Positions 1 to 7,785 are shown, numbered from the stretch's first letter. The stretch is DNA of 17,138 nucleotides from CAZLYF01 sp964586835 (GCA_964586835.1 CAZPIC010000040.1:1-17138); one strand, 5' to 3'. Numbers and translations: made by a program. Notes: generated by a model not told the origin, from the letters alone.

Positions 1-178
1 GCCGGCTGTTGCGGGCCTTTATCTCGGCACTTTCTGGCAATCAGTTCCGGTAAGTTAGTGACAGTATAGCTCAGCAATTGGCTGGCAATAGAGCTCGGCA
101 AAGACAGTTCATCCCTCGTACACGGGTGACCTACGGTCAAGCTGCTTATGAATCTCGAGCAAGAACCGTTGAATACGT

Positions 179-829
179 TCGATAAAAACACAAGAAAGCC
201 GGCCTGTGTGCATGACATTGGCAGTTTGTAATGCTGTAGCCAGTGAGGGTAGCCGCAAAGCCTCCAGTTTTCCTGGCAAGCACTCATTTTTGCAACGCTA
301 CAGGCCGGTCATGATGCCGGTGGCGTTGTCACACTGAAGCGGTACAGGGAGTGATTCTGTCCGGCTCTGATCCAGTCAAAGGGGGAAGGATCCGCCCGTA
401 GCATCATGTCCAGGTCAGGTTTCTTTCTCTGGTTTTATGCATGGGCCTTCAAAGCCTTTTCTTCATGGGAGAGCGATGATTCTTCGCGTTCAGGAAGTGC
501 TTGAGTGTGGACAAAGAGAGGGTCATGCCGGGGTTTCATGAATCAGTTCATCAAAGAATGGGCCATTGCTTTATGCCAAGAGCTCATCCTTGCGCAGGTC
601 GAGGAGTCTGGCAACGAGCTCAGGCTTAGAGCGATTGGGGAGGGTCTTCGGGCGTTGCCATGAATGCGTGCTTCCGGGCCAAGTTCTCTGTAGGCTTCCT
701 TGATTAGATTTATCCTCCTGCAAGATAGTTTTTATTCTTTTGCAGCCTTGGTACGCTCCTTTTTCCCCAAACCGCTTGTCGAATGAAAGGGTATTCTTCT
801 AGTTCCTCCATACTCATGAATCGTTTCAT
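179..829 (-). pseudogene. Broken DDE transposase, ISNCY-like
   Basis: Conceptual translation across all three minus frames recovers an ordered transposase. It begins with an N-terminal start MKRFMSMEELEEY and a helix-turn-helix region ending KEAYRELGPEARIHGN. Then follow KTLPNRSKPELVARLLDLRK, NGPFFDELIHE and MTLSLSTLKHFLNAK. Next come the catalytic-core beginning ADPSPFDW, the second core block DNATGIMTGL, KNECLPGKLEALR, and last a remnant resembling the Y-ADKAGIFF block. At least five frame changes or in-frame stops separate these pieces, so no protein can be made. The C-terminal third, which should carry the PQAKGR-ER block with the catalytic glutamate, is not visible. The family assignment comes from memory of the conserved blocks in ISNCY HTH/integrase-core transposases; the pseudogene status is read directly from the sequence. 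Confidence 0.65.
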
Positions 830-898
830 CTTCCTATATTCCCACCATTTGTCAGGGGTCGTGTGGCCCCTGCTTTTCTCGGGCTGTATGGTCCCGGG

Positions 899-956
899 GG
901 GTGAAAGATTCACTGGCGGGTTACAGGGGTGAAATGATTGCTGGCGGATGACACAG
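899..956. repeat. Tandem terminal repeats of the IS remnant
   Basis: Two adjacent imperfect direct copies share the layout GGGTGAAA-GATT-CTGGCGG-ACAG (899-926 and 927-956). They lie just upstream of the transposase start and at the border with the rubredoxin promoter. They are probably transposase-binding sites at the element's 5' end. Confidence 0.55.
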
Positions 957-969
957 GCAGAATCTCAAA

Positions 970-998
970 TTGACTCCCTCAGAACTCTGTGATAGGAT
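970..998 (+). promoter_or_regulatory. Promoter of the rubredoxin gene
   Basis: The -35 box TTGACT (970-975, 5 of 6 consensus) is followed by a 17-base spacer and the -10 box TAGGAT (993-998, 4 of 6). A TGA triplet directly in front makes this an extended -10. Transcription would start near 1004, just before the ribosome binding site at 1015-1022. It begins only about a dozen bases beyond the IS remnant edge. Confidence 0.55.
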
Positions 999-1029
999 CT
1001 CTCAAAATAATCCCAAGGAGGATTAGGGC

Positions 1030-1188
1030 ATGAAGAGGTACGTATGCACCGTGTGCGGATATGTCTATGATGAGGCTGATGGCGACCCAGACAACGGTGT
1101 TGCTGCAGGCACCAAGTGGGAGGATGTGCCGGAAGAATGGGTGTGCCCGGTTTGCGGAGCACCGAAGGACCAGTTCGAACTGGAGTAG
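1030..1188 (+). CDS. Rubredoxin
   Basis: This 52-residue protein is a small cytoplasmic electron carrier with one iron held by four cysteines. The two CxxCG knuckles are plain: CTVCGYVYD near residues 6-14 and CPVCGAPKDQFE near 39-50. Between them is the usual rubredoxin core with DADG-like and GTKWEDVPEEWVCP segments. The length equals that of classical single-domain rubredoxins. The start is fixed by AAGGAGGA at 1015-1022, seven bases before the ATG. In anaerobes rubredoxin feeds electrons to peroxide- and superoxide-reducing enzymes or rubredoxin:oxygen oxidoreductases, but no such partner is in this window. It appears to be a single-gene transcript with its own promoter and terminator. 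Confidence 0.96.
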   Translation: MKRYVCTVCGYVYDEADGDPDNGVAAGTKWEDVPEEWVCPVCGAPKDQFELE

Positions 1189-1246
1189 TCCCTCCGCGCC
1201 CCGGGACGTTTCAGCGGACCGAGGGACATGACGGAGGCTTTGTGAC

Positions 1247-1275
1247 AGACCCCTTTCTGTTAAGGAAGGGGTCTT
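1247..1275 (+). terminator. Rho-independent terminator after rubredoxin
   Basis: AGACCCCTT (1247-1255) pairs with AAGGGGTCT (1266-1274). The stem extends inward by a T-G and a C-G pair around a six-base TGTTAA loop. The following TATCTCTT is only moderately T-rich, so efficiency may be partial. Confidence 0.6.
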
Positions 1276-1280
1276 ATCTC

Positions 1281-1309
1281 TTGCACGCAGATGGAAGGGA
1301 TGCTATAGT
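1281..1309 (+). promoter_or_regulatory. Candidate promoter of the RpiR-family gene
   Basis: TTGCAC (1281-1286, weak -35), a 17-base spacer and TATAGT (1304-1309, 5 of 6 for -10) lie about 100 bases before the regulator's start. A short direct repeat GTGATCGG occurs downstream at 1327-1334 and 1342-1349 and could be an operator for autoregulation. That role is only a suggestion from position. Confidence 0.4.
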
Positions 1310-1405
1310 GCCTATAGAGGGACCGTGTGATCGGGAACAGCGTGATCGGATAACTGCAGGGCTTTAGGGCCCCGTGCGGGCGCGGCGGTGCGCGCGGAGG
1401 TGCGT

Positions 1406-2275
1406 ATGCGCTTTGATAATATTGAGACCCTAAGAGAAATATATCCAAACCTCACACATCTGGAGAAGCGGGTAGCGGACTATTTTCTTGAGAATATCTC
1501 TCAGCTGACGGATACACCGATCCTTGACGTCGCCGAAGCCTGCACGACGAACAAGCCTGCTGTCGTCCGGTTTTGCAAAAAACTGGGCCACAAGGGATAC
1601 AAGGATTTCCAGAAAGCGCTCAGCGCAGAACTTGCTCTGCTGAGGCATAGGGAAAGACCGGGTGTGGACAGCATCTATATGGACAGCAGTCCCCAGGACA
1701 TCTGCACCATCGTCACCCATGCTACCGTGGAAGCGCTTGAGAAAACGCTGCGCACTGTGGACATGTTCCAGCTTGAACGGGTGGCGGATATGCTCGCGGA
1801 GGCTGGGCGCATCGATCTGTACGCGGTCAGCAACAGCAGCATGCTTGCCCAGGACGCGGAGATGAAGTTTAGGCGCATTGGCTTTAATGCCTACGCTCCC
1901 GTGGACACGCATCGCCAAGTGGTATCGGCGGCGACCCTGAAGAAAGGGGACGTCGTGATCGTGTTTTCCTATTACGGCGAAACACTGGATATGCTTGAAG
2001 TGCTGGGTATTGCCAAGAAACAGGGGGCGACGGTTATCACGGTCACCCGAAAAGGGAACAATTCGATCTCTGGGGAGGCGGATATAGCGCTGGCTGTGGA
2101 CAGTCCTGAAAAAATCCCTCGGACAGGGTCGATGACAGCACGCTTTTCCATGCTGCTTGTCCTGGACATGCTGTTCACGCTGCTGATCAGCCGCAGGTAC
2201 GAACAACTCAAGGAGGTCCTGGAGGACACATCAGCAGTATCCTTCCGTAAAATGAAAACTGTACCCGAGGATTAG
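1406..2275 (+). CDS. MurR/RpiR family transcriptional regulator
   Basis: This is a 289-residue DNA-binding regulator with a sugar-phosphate sensor domain. Residues 1-77 form the RpiR-type helix-turn-helix, with the recognition segment TTNKPAVVRFCKKLGHKGYK near 47-66. Residues about 115-250 form a SIS domain, which binds phosphosugars; the typical loop reads FSYYGETLD near 187-195. The ATG at 1406 is preceded by GGAGG at 1396-1400. An upstream in-frame GTG at 1388 lies before that site and is unlikely. RpiR proteins usually control neighbouring sugar, amino-sugar or sialic-acid catabolism. Here the neighbours are rubredoxin and rex, so the target cannot be inferred from adjacency. It is convergent with rex, with 39 bases between the stop codons and no clear terminator. 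Confidence 0.9.
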   Translation: MRFDNIETLREIYPNLTHLEKRVADYFLENISQLTDTPILDVAEACTTNKPAVVRFCKKLGHKGYKDFQKALSAELALLRHRERPGVDSIYMDSSPQDICTIVTHATVEALEKTLRTVDMFQLERVADMLAEAGRIDLYAVSNSSMLAQDAEMKFRRIGFNAYAPVDTHRQVVSAATLKKGDVVIVFSYYGETLDMLEVLGIAKKQGATVITVTRKGNNSISGEADIALAVDSPEKIPRTGSMTARFSMLLVLDMLFTLLISRRYEQLKEVLEDTSAVSFRKMKTVPED

Positions 2276-2314
2276 GAAGGAGGCCCGCATGCCGGACGGG
2301 GAGATTTGCGTGGT

Positions 2315-3013
2315 TCAGTCTTCGTCCGCTGGGGTCAGCTTGTCCGTCCAAAGCTTTTCTCCGCTGAGTACGCGCTTTTCATGCATGCGAAAACTTAGAG
2401 ACATCAGGCTGTCGCTGAGGTGAACGTCGTGGGCGATGATCCCCTTTTGCCGCACAAGGACGCGTCCCGCGAAATTCCATACACCGCGAACACCTGACTG
2501 TAAAAGCAGGTCCAGCGTATGCTGTGCCTGGGATGCAGGCGTCGCAATCACTGCGATGTCCACGGGGTTCTCCTGTATATAGTCGCGAAGATCGCTGACT
2601 GGCAGCACCGTAAGGTCTCCGATACGGCGTCCCACGATGATCGGGCTGACATCAAAGATGGCTTCCACCATGAACCCTGTTTCCCTAAAACCCGGATACA
2701 GCGCGAGAGCACGCCCGATGTTGCCAGCACCCACGATGATCATGCTGTGAGGACGCTCTATATCCAGGATGCTTCCGATGATCCTTCTGAGGTCTGCTAC
2801 GTTGTAGCCGATGCCACGGCGGCCAAATCCGCCAAAGGAACTCAGGTCATGGCGGATCTGAGAGTCGGTGTAGCTCATGCGCCGCGCCAACTCTTTGGAG
2901 GAGATGTTGGTCTTTCCCTCCCTCTCTAGGTCGCGAAGTTCCCTATAGTAGCCTGGCAGTCGACGACACATGGCGTCTGAGGCCCGTGAGGGCTGTTTGC
3001 TTTCCTGCGTCAT
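2315..3013 (-). CDS. rex: Redox-sensing transcriptional repressor Rex
   Basis: Rex senses the NADH/NAD+ ratio and represses fermentation and anaerobic respiration genes until NADH rises. The 232-residue protein has the N-terminal winged helix, with RRLPGYYRELRDLE near 17-30 and SQIRHDLSSFGGFGRRGIGY near 51-70. It is followed by a Rossmann fold with the glycine-rich VGAGNIGRAL near 94-103 and the acidic residue D121 ending the next strand. The C-terminal helix that swaps between subunits follows. The reading frame is open to 3190, but the ATG at 3013 gives the normal Rex length and has GGGAGG about ten bases upstream. The gene is divergent from the NYN-domain gene, and the shared upstream region carries a Rex-like palindrome, which suggests autoregulation. 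The roughly 18-residue tail before the first conserved block is slightly long. Confidence 0.93.
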   Translation of the reverse strand: MTQESKQPSRASDAMCRRLPGYYRELRDLEREGKTNISSKELARRMSYTDSQIRHDLSSFGGFGRRGIGYNVADLRRIIGSILDIERPHSMIIVGAGNIGRALALYPGFRETGFMVEAIFDVSPIIVGRRIGDLTVLPVSDLRDYIQENPVDIAVIATPASQAQHTLDLLLQSGVRGVWNFAGRVLVRQKGIIAHDVHLSDSLMSLSFRMHEKRVLSGEKLWTDKLTPADED

Positions 3014-3180
3014 GAGGGCGCTTCCTCCCTTTGCTTTGTCTTCGGACGGATATCCGCCCAAGGATGACCGAACCGGGTCATCTGCCGGTTGCGTGTTCTT
3101 TCGGCATGCATTGCATTCATGCCCCGAGAACTGCGATCCTCTCGTGGAATGAGGGGGCTGTGCCGCAAAGCACTTCCTGT

Positions 3181-3200
3181 TTGTAAACACTTTATCACAG
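3181..3200. promoter_or_regulatory. Candidate Rex operator
   Basis: TTGTAAACAC-TTTATCACAG is an imperfect palindrome with outer half-sites TTGTAAA and TATCACAG. It resembles the Rex consensus TTGTGAAA-n-TTTCACAA, but only about half of the positions are symmetric. It overlaps the candidate -10 box of the rex promoter, the usual place for autorepression. Confidence 0.4.
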
Positions 3201-3216
3201 CCACCTGGTATTTCAA
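3189..3216 (-). promoter_or_regulatory. Candidate rex promoter
   Basis: Read on the minus strand, TTGAAA (3216-3211) is followed by a 16-base spacer and TAAAGT (3194-3189). The -35 matches 4 of 6 and the -10 matches 4 of 6. It would give a leader of about 170 bases before the chosen rex start, which is long; a closer promoter was not seen. Confidence 0.35.
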
Positions 3217-3256
3217 AGCCAGGAACACAAGTAAAAAAGCATCCTGCCTCTCTTCA

Positions 3257-3265
3257 TGATACAAT
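3257..3265 (+). promoter_or_regulatory. Extended -10 promoter of the NYN-domain gene
   Basis: TGATACAAT (3257-3265) is an extended -10 element with 5 of 6 consensus bases in the hexamer. No convincing -35 box lies 17 bases upstream, which extended -10 promoters tolerate. Transcription would begin near 3271, about 30 bases before the ATG. Confidence 0.5.
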
Positions 3266-3299
3266 AGCGCCCGGCGTATGTGCGGAAACGAGGTGTTTT

Positions 3300-4106
3300 A
3301 TGTCCAGCGACCTTAAATTTGCGGTCCTGATTGATGCGGACAACATACCGGACAGATATGTGAGGATCATCCTGGATGAGATCTCCAAAGACGGGGTGGC
3401 AACCTACAAACGGATCTATGGCGACTGGACCAACCCACGCCTTGCCTCTTGGAAGAGCGTACTGCTGGAAAATTCTATTGTGCCCATTCAGCAATACAGC
3501 TACACTGCAGGGAAAAATGCGACCGACTCCGCCATGATCATCGATGCGATGGACATCCTCTATACCGGACAGGTGGATGGTTTCTGTCTGGCGTCCTCTG
3601 ACAGTGATTTCACACGGCTGGCTGCACGTCTTCGTGAAAGCGGTATGCAGGTGGTGGGGATGGGAGAAAGCAAGACGCCCAGCCCCTTTATTGCAGCGTG
3701 TAACCAGTTTCGATATCTTGACATTCTCTACAGGGGTGCCCGGAAGCCGCAGACAGCCAAAGGTTCCGGCAACACACAGGAAGGCGCTAAGACACGTCGC
3801 CTGATAAGAAAGGCACCGGAACCTGCGCTTGAGGCAGAGGACGCGCCAGTCCCCAGGACGGACAGAGAAACCATTGCGGAGGCCATCCGTGCGATGGTGG
3901 CGGAAGGCTCAGGAGAAGACGGGTGGCTGTTCTCTGGCGAGCTTGGGAACCGTTTGGCAAAACGTTATCCGGATTTTGACGTTCGCAATTTCGGTTACCT
4001 TAAGTTGACGCCCTTTATAGAATCCCTGGGCTTGTTCGAGATCAGGAGCACCCCTGCGGGAGGGGGAAAGCAACTGATCCATGTGAGGCTGAAGGAGGGT
4101 GCTTGA
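3300..4106 (+). CDS. NYN domain protein with C-terminal LOTUS/OST-HTH
   Basis: This 268-residue protein joins a PIN-like NYN (LabA/DUF88) ribonuclease-type domain to a LOTUS/OST-HTH RNA-binding domain. The NYN part (about 5-145) shows the acidic set expected of the active site: VLIDADN at 9-15, NATDSAMIIDAMD at 73-85 and ASSDSDF at 98-104. A charged, low-complexity linker (about 148-186) leads to the winged-helix-like LOTUS domain (about 187-265), which holds WLFSGELGNRLAKRYPDFD and FGYLKLTPFIESL. Together these suggest binding and cutting, or only binding, of structured RNA in the cytoplasm; substrates of bacterial members are poorly known. The ribosome binding site is weak (GAGGTG), with ATG at 3300. 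The gene stands alone, divergent from rex, and its stop lies 22 bases from the convergent permease gene. Confidence 0.88.
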   Translation: MSSDLKFAVLIDADNIPDRYVRIILDEISKDGVATYKRIYGDWTNPRLASWKSVLLENSIVPIQQYSYTAGKNATDSAMIIDAMDILYTGQVDGFCLASSDSDFTRLAARLRESGMQVVGMGESKTPSPFIAACNQFRYLDILYRGARKPQTAKGSGNTQEGAKTRRLIRKAPEPALEAEDAPVPRTDRETIAEAIRAMVAEGSGEDGWLFSGELGNRLAKRYPDFDVRNFGYLKLTPFIESLGLFEIRSTPAGGGKQLIHVRLKEGA

Positions 4107-4128
4107 AGATCCCGCATCATGAAGCCTC

Positions 4129-5154
4129 TCAGCCTACCTTTCGTTTGGAGGTCGTTGAAACCACGACACGCTGGATGCCTGTAAACAGGAGAAGCAGCAA
4201 GCCGGTGAAGATCTTTGCCCACCAGGAAAGCAGCGTGCCCTGAAAGGTTATGAGCGCCGGGATCGTGGACTTGAGCAGGACTCCAAACAGGGTGCCAAAC
4301 ATATAGCCCACACCACCAGTCAGCAGCGTTCCCCCGATGACGGCGGAGGAAATGACATCCAGTTCGCCGCCCTGCAGAGACAGATTCCAGCCTGATTTCA
4401 CATAGAGGGCATAGGCAACTCCTGACAGGACCGAACACAGCCCGTTGAACCCATAGACCAGCACTTTCGTGCGTGTCACTGGAAGCCCCATCAGTCGCGC
4501 GGACTGTTCATTGCCGCCGATGGCGTAGATGTTCCTGCCAAAGCGTGTGGCCTGCAGAAGATAGGCTCCCAGGAGAATCATCGTGAGGAAGAGAAGCACA
4601 TTGAAGTTGATGTAGGCGAGCGGTTTGACGTCAGGGATCTTGATACGCCACTTTGCCAGATCGTTGAAAGCGTCGTGGTTAATCGAGATGGATTCTCGAC
4701 TGATCAGTGAGCAGACCCCCCGTGCGAGAAACATGCCTGTCAGTGTGGCAATGAAGGGAGGGACGCCCAGAAACTGGATCATGGAGCCCATCGCAAGGCC
4801 CAGGGATATGCCGATGACAAGTGCAAAGAAAATACACAGGAAGGGATCCAAACCAAGGACCGAGTTTCCGTAGGCGATGAGCATCCCTGTGAGGGAGGCG
4901 ACAGCCGCAACAGACAGGTCTATGCCACCAGTGATGAGTACCATCGTCATCCCAACGGCGGAAACGCCAATGTAGGCGTTGTCGATGAAGAGGTTTAGGA
5001 AGGTCCTCAGTGTCGTGAATCCCTTTTCCCCATACAGGGCTGCACCTGCTGCATAGATGGCGAGAAAGACGCCTACGGTGGCGTATACCATGATAAATTT
5101 CGGGTTCAGGAGCCTTGTTCCCAGCCTCTGGTTCCGATGGGCAGGTTTAGCCAT
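4129..5154 (-). CDS. yjfF: Sugar ABC transporter permease, YjfF-like
   Basis: This 341-residue inner-membrane protein is one of two different permeases of a ribose/galactofuranose-type importer (BPD_transp_2 fold, about 8-10 hydrophobic segments). The family block ITGGIDLSVAAVASLTGM lies at 74-91, and the cytoplasmic coupling region GNEQSARLMGLPVTRTK follows further on. The frame is open further upstream, but the ATG at 5154 has GGGAGGTG six bases before it, and its first codons overlap the end of the preceding permease gene by eight bases. That overlap indicates translational coupling. It is the last gene of the importer operon. The stop is convergent with the NYN gene, and no T-tailed terminator is evident. 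Assignment to YjfF rather than RbsC rests on gene order and the paired permeases. Confidence 0.88.
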   Translation of the reverse strand: MAKPAHRNQRLGTRLLNPKFIMVYATVGVFLAIYAAGAALYGEKGFTTLRTFLNLFIDNAYIGVSAVGMTMVLITGGIDLSVAAVASLTGMLIAYGNSVLGLDPFLCIFFALVIGISLGLAMGSMIQFLGVPPFIATLTGMFLARGVCSLISRESISINHDAFNDLAKWRIKIPDVKPLAYINFNVLLFLTMILLGAYLLQATRFGRNIYAIGGNEQSARLMGLPVTRTKVLVYGFNGLCSVLSGVAYALYVKSGWNLSLQGGELDVISSAVIGGTLLTGGVGYMFGTLFGVLLKSTIPALITFQGTLLSWWAKIFTGLLLLLFTGIQRVVVSTTSKRKVG

Positions 5155-6226
5155 GGCTTGCACCTCCCGAGATGTTCTTGAGCAGCATGGAACGCTTTGC
5201 GAGGGAACGGCGCACTGGCTCTGACTGCAGCACGATGACAATGGCGATGATCATGGCTCTGAATGCCATGGTCGCTTCTGCCGCCACGCCAAAGTAGTAT
5301 ACAAAGGTAATAATTGTGCGGATGATGATGGAGCCCATCACCGTCCCAGCCAGATTGAATTTCCCTCCCGCCATGTTGGCGCCGCCAATGACCACTGCCA
5401 GGATAGCGTCCAGCTCGTAGTTGAGCCCAGCGTTATTGGAGTCATTGGAGATGATGCGGCTGGAATAAATAAGTCCTGAGATCCCAGACAGCAGGCCTGT
5501 GATCATATAGACGGCCAAGATGATCCATCTGGCGTTGAGCCCGGAAACAAAGCTTGCGCTGCGGTTGATGCCCACGGATTCAATAAACAGGCCAAAGGCA
5601 GTTCGCCGCGTGAGCAGCGTGATGACCAGAATCACCCCAACGGTGATCACAACCGGCATAGGCAGGTAAAGGAAACTTCCGTGCGCGATGAACTTGAAGG
5701 GAGAAAACATGATGGTCATCTGTTTTCCTCCTGTAATGACCTGAGCGATGCCACGGCCTGCAACCATTAGGACCAGGGTGGCGATGATGGGCTGGAGGTT
5801 GAAACGGGATACCAGCAGTCCGTTGAAAGCACCCATGGCGAGGCAGGTTAGCAGAGAGGCGGCCAGCACAAGTGCAAAGGGAGTGATAGACCAGTCGCCA
5901 GGGGTAGGGTATTTGTCAAGATCCCAGCGCATCAGCCGCAGCGCGAGAGCTCCTGACACCGCGACCAGTGAGCCTACGGACAGGTCGGTTCCGCCTGTGG
6001 CGATCACCAGCGTCATTCCCATAGCGATGATGGTGATCTCGCTTGACCGGTTTAGGATGTCGATCAGGGATCCAAAGAGCGTTCCTGAACTGGGCTGATA
6101 GCTGATTGCAAAGAAGTCTGGGCGGATGGCCAGGCAGACAAGCAGGATCAGCGTTTCGGCAACGATGGCCCAGGTCAGCTTGGATTTCGCAATGCGATCC
6201 ATGTCCGGTACCCAGGTTCTTTTCAT
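5147..6226 (-). CDS. ytfT: Sugar ABC transporter permease, YtfT-like
   Basis: This is the first permease of the pair: 359 residues, strongly hydrophobic, with an N-terminal segment at about 17-35 and further membrane spans. The family signature IATGGTDLSVGSLVAVSGAL sits near 75-94, and the loop INRSASFVSGLNARW matches the ATPase-contact region of this permease class. It forms a heterodimeric channel with the YjfF-like partner through which a sugar is brought into the cytoplasm. The ATG at 6226 overlaps the stop of the ATPase gene as ATGA, with GGGAGGTG seven bases upstream, so the two are translationally coupled. An internal ATG (residue 9) is possible but lacks its own ribosome binding site. 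Confidence 0.88.
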   Translation of the reverse strand: MKRTWVPDMDRIAKSKLTWAIVAETLILLVCLAIRPDFFAISYQPSSGTLFGSLIDILNRSSEITIIAMGMTLVIATGGTDLSVGSLVAVSGALALRLMRWDLDKYPTPGDWSITPFALVLAASLLTCLAMGAFNGLLVSRFNLQPIIATLVLMVAGRGIAQVITGGKQMTIMFSPFKFIAHGSFLYLPMPVVITVGVILVITLLTRRTAFGLFIESVGINRSASFVSGLNARWIILAVYMITGLLSGISGLIYSSRIISNDSNNAGLNYELDAILAVVIGGANMAGGKFNLAGTVMGSIIIRTIITFVYYFGVAAEATMAFRAMIIAIVIVLQSEPVRRSLAKRSMLLKNISGGASHG

Positions 6227-7749
6227 GGGGATTCACCTCCCGGGTCGGCGGTCTCGCCTGCGATGATGTGCAGGATGTCTCTTTGAGTGCAAGTCTCGCC
6301 CGCAACCTCCGCGGCCTTCTGTCCGTCTCGCATGATGAGGATGCGATTTGCGCAGCGGATGATTTCGTCGAGTTCCGAGGAGATAAAGAGCACGGAGACC
6401 TTTTTCTCGCACAGCTCGAGCATGAGCCTTTGTATTTCTGCTTTGGCGCCTACGTCAATGCCACGCGTGGGTTCGTCCAGGATCAGCACGTCCGGATCGG
6501 TTGCCATCCAGCGGGCGAGGATGACCTTCTGCTGATTACCACCGGACAGCTCCCCCACCTTCTTTTCGATGTCTGGCGTCCTGATGTTTAGGAGCTTAAC
6601 GTATCTCTCTGCCAGCTCTGCTTGTTCCTGCCTGCTCATGGGCCTGAAGAGGCCATGCCTGGCCTGGCTGACCAGCATGATATTCTCGCGCACGCTCAGG
6701 TCGCCAATGATTCCGTCCTGTTTGCGGTCTTCAGGACAGAATGCGATCAGATGCTTGACAGCGTCTCTGGGACTGTGGACCCTGATGCCTTTTCCCCTTT
6801 TTCGGATACGCCCCTTTTGCAGGCGTGTGACTCCAAAAAGCATCTGTGCGGTCTCAGTGCGGCCAGAGCCCAGGAGGCCCGCGAACCCCAACAGCTCTCC
6901 TTCGCGGAGGGTCAGGCTAATGTCCTGCACGCTGCTGCCTGGGATACCGATCTCTTCTGCGCTGAGCATCTCTGCAGCGTCTTCTTGCAGCGCGGGCCGC
7001 TTGAGATTATAGATGGCGTCCATGTCCTTGCCGATCATCAGGGTGACTAACTGAAGTTTCGTGATACAGTTGGCCTTATACTCCCCGACCAGCTGTCCGT
7101 TGCGCAGAACGGTGATGCGGTCGGCGATGCGGAACACTTGGTCGAGGAAGTGAGTGATGAAAAGGATTGCGATCCCGGTTTTCTTCAGCTCGTTCATTAC
7201 GCTGAACAAGCGCTCCACCTCGTTTTCATCCAACGAGGAGGTCGGTTCGTCCAGGATGAGAACCCTGGCTTCAACATCCACAGCGCGCGCGATGGACACG
7301 ATCTGCTGGATGGCGGTGGAATAGGAGGAGAGGGGACGCGTCACGTCGATGAACAGATTGAAACGCTTCATAAGCTCGGCTGCGCGGCGGTTGATGGCTT
7401 TCCAGTCGATACGACCCCGCTTCATGGGTTGTCTGCCGATGTAGATGTTCTCGGCGACGGTCAGGTTGGGGCAGAGGTTGATCTCCTGATAGACGGTGGA
7501 GATGCCCATGGCCATAGCGGCCTGCGGCGAGGAGGGAGAGATCTCCCTGCCCTCAAAAAGAATGGAGCCGGTATCCATGCGATGCACGCCGGTCAGGCAC
7601 TTAATCAGCGTGGATTTGCCGGCGCCATTTTCTCCCAGCAGCGCATGCACTTCACCGACTTTCAGAGAAAAATCCACCCTGTCTAGCGCCTTGACGCCGG
7701 GAAAGGAAATCTCCACTCCCTTCATCTGCAGAATCTTGTCATCGGGCAT
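6223..7749 (-). CDS. ytfR: Sugar ABC transporter double ATPase, YtfR-like
   Basis: This 508-residue cytoplasmic motor of the importer has two fused ATP-binding halves, as in RbsA, MglA and YtfR. The first half has the Walker A GENGAGKST at 39-47, a degenerate signature SYSTAIQQIVSIARA and Walker B VLILDEPTSSLD. The second half has the degenerate Walker A GLLGSGRTET usual for this family, then the full signature LSGGNQQKVILARW and LILDEPTRGIDVGAK. The segments FPGVKALDRVDFSL, FCPEDRKQDGII and LFITHFLDQV match YtfR especially well. The ATG at 7749 is chosen because GGAGGT lies six bases upstream; the open frame runs back through a large hairpin and is not coding there. The gene follows the binding protein after an 88-base gap. 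Confidence 0.93.
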   Translation of the reverse strand: MPDDKILQMKGVEISFPGVKALDRVDFSLKVGEVHALLGENGAGKSTLIKCLTGVHRMDTGSILFEGREISPSSPQAAMAMGISTVYQEINLCPNLTVAENIYIGRQPMKRGRIDWKAINRRAAELMKRFNLFIDVTRPLSSYSTAIQQIVSIARAVDVEARVLILDEPTSSLDENEVERLFSVMNELKKTGIAILFITHFLDQVFRIADRITVLRNGQLVGEYKANCITKLQLVTLMIGKDMDAIYNLKRPALQEDAAEMLSAEEIGIPGSSVQDISLTLREGELLGFAGLLGSGRTETAQMLFGVTRLQKGRIRKRGKGIRVHSPRDAVKHLIAFCPEDRKQDGIIGDLSVRENIMLVSQARHGLFRPMSRQEQAELAERYVKLLNIRTPDIEKKVGELSGGNQQKVILARWMATDPDVLILDEPTRGIDVGAKAEIQRLMLELCEKKVSVLFISSELDEIIRCANRILIMRDGQKAAEVAGETCTQRDILHIIAGETADPGGESP

Positions 7750-7785
7750 GCGTTTACCTCCGTCACGAAAAAGCAATACACAGGA

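Larger units (their letters stand above)
30..957. mobile_element. Decayed ISNCY-like insertion sequence
   Basis: The stretch holds a broken minus-strand DDE transposase and repeated motifs at both edges. On the right, two tandem imperfect copies of about 28-30 bases lie at 899-926 and 927-956. On the left, CTGGCAAT occurs at 34-41 and 82-89, with a related TCAGCAATT at 71-79. The left motif at 34-48 is an imperfect inverted match (about 11 of 14 bases) to GAAATGATTGCTGG at 931-944, as expected for the two ends of one element. The outer left boundary is uncertain because the window begins here, and no target-site duplication was identified. The space between the ends is too short for a full transposase of this type, so an internal deletion is likely. 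Confidence 0.55.

Noticed and set aside
710..913. Short intact minus-strand frame taken as a small gene
   Set aside because: Its second half is the N-terminus of the broken transposase, and the sequence continues in other frames with further transposase blocks.
1430..2206. 258-codon open frame on the minus strand
   Set aside because: It lies wholly antisense to the RpiR-family gene, whose domains are clear.
2276..2314. Small CCCG/CGGG hairpin between the RpiR and rex stops
   Set aside because: The stem is only four base pairs and no T-run follows on either strand.
4086..4135. AGGCTGA...TCAGCCT inverted repeat at the convergent gene ends
   Set aside because: The loop is about 36 bases and there is no T-run on either strand, so it is not a convincing bidirectional terminator.
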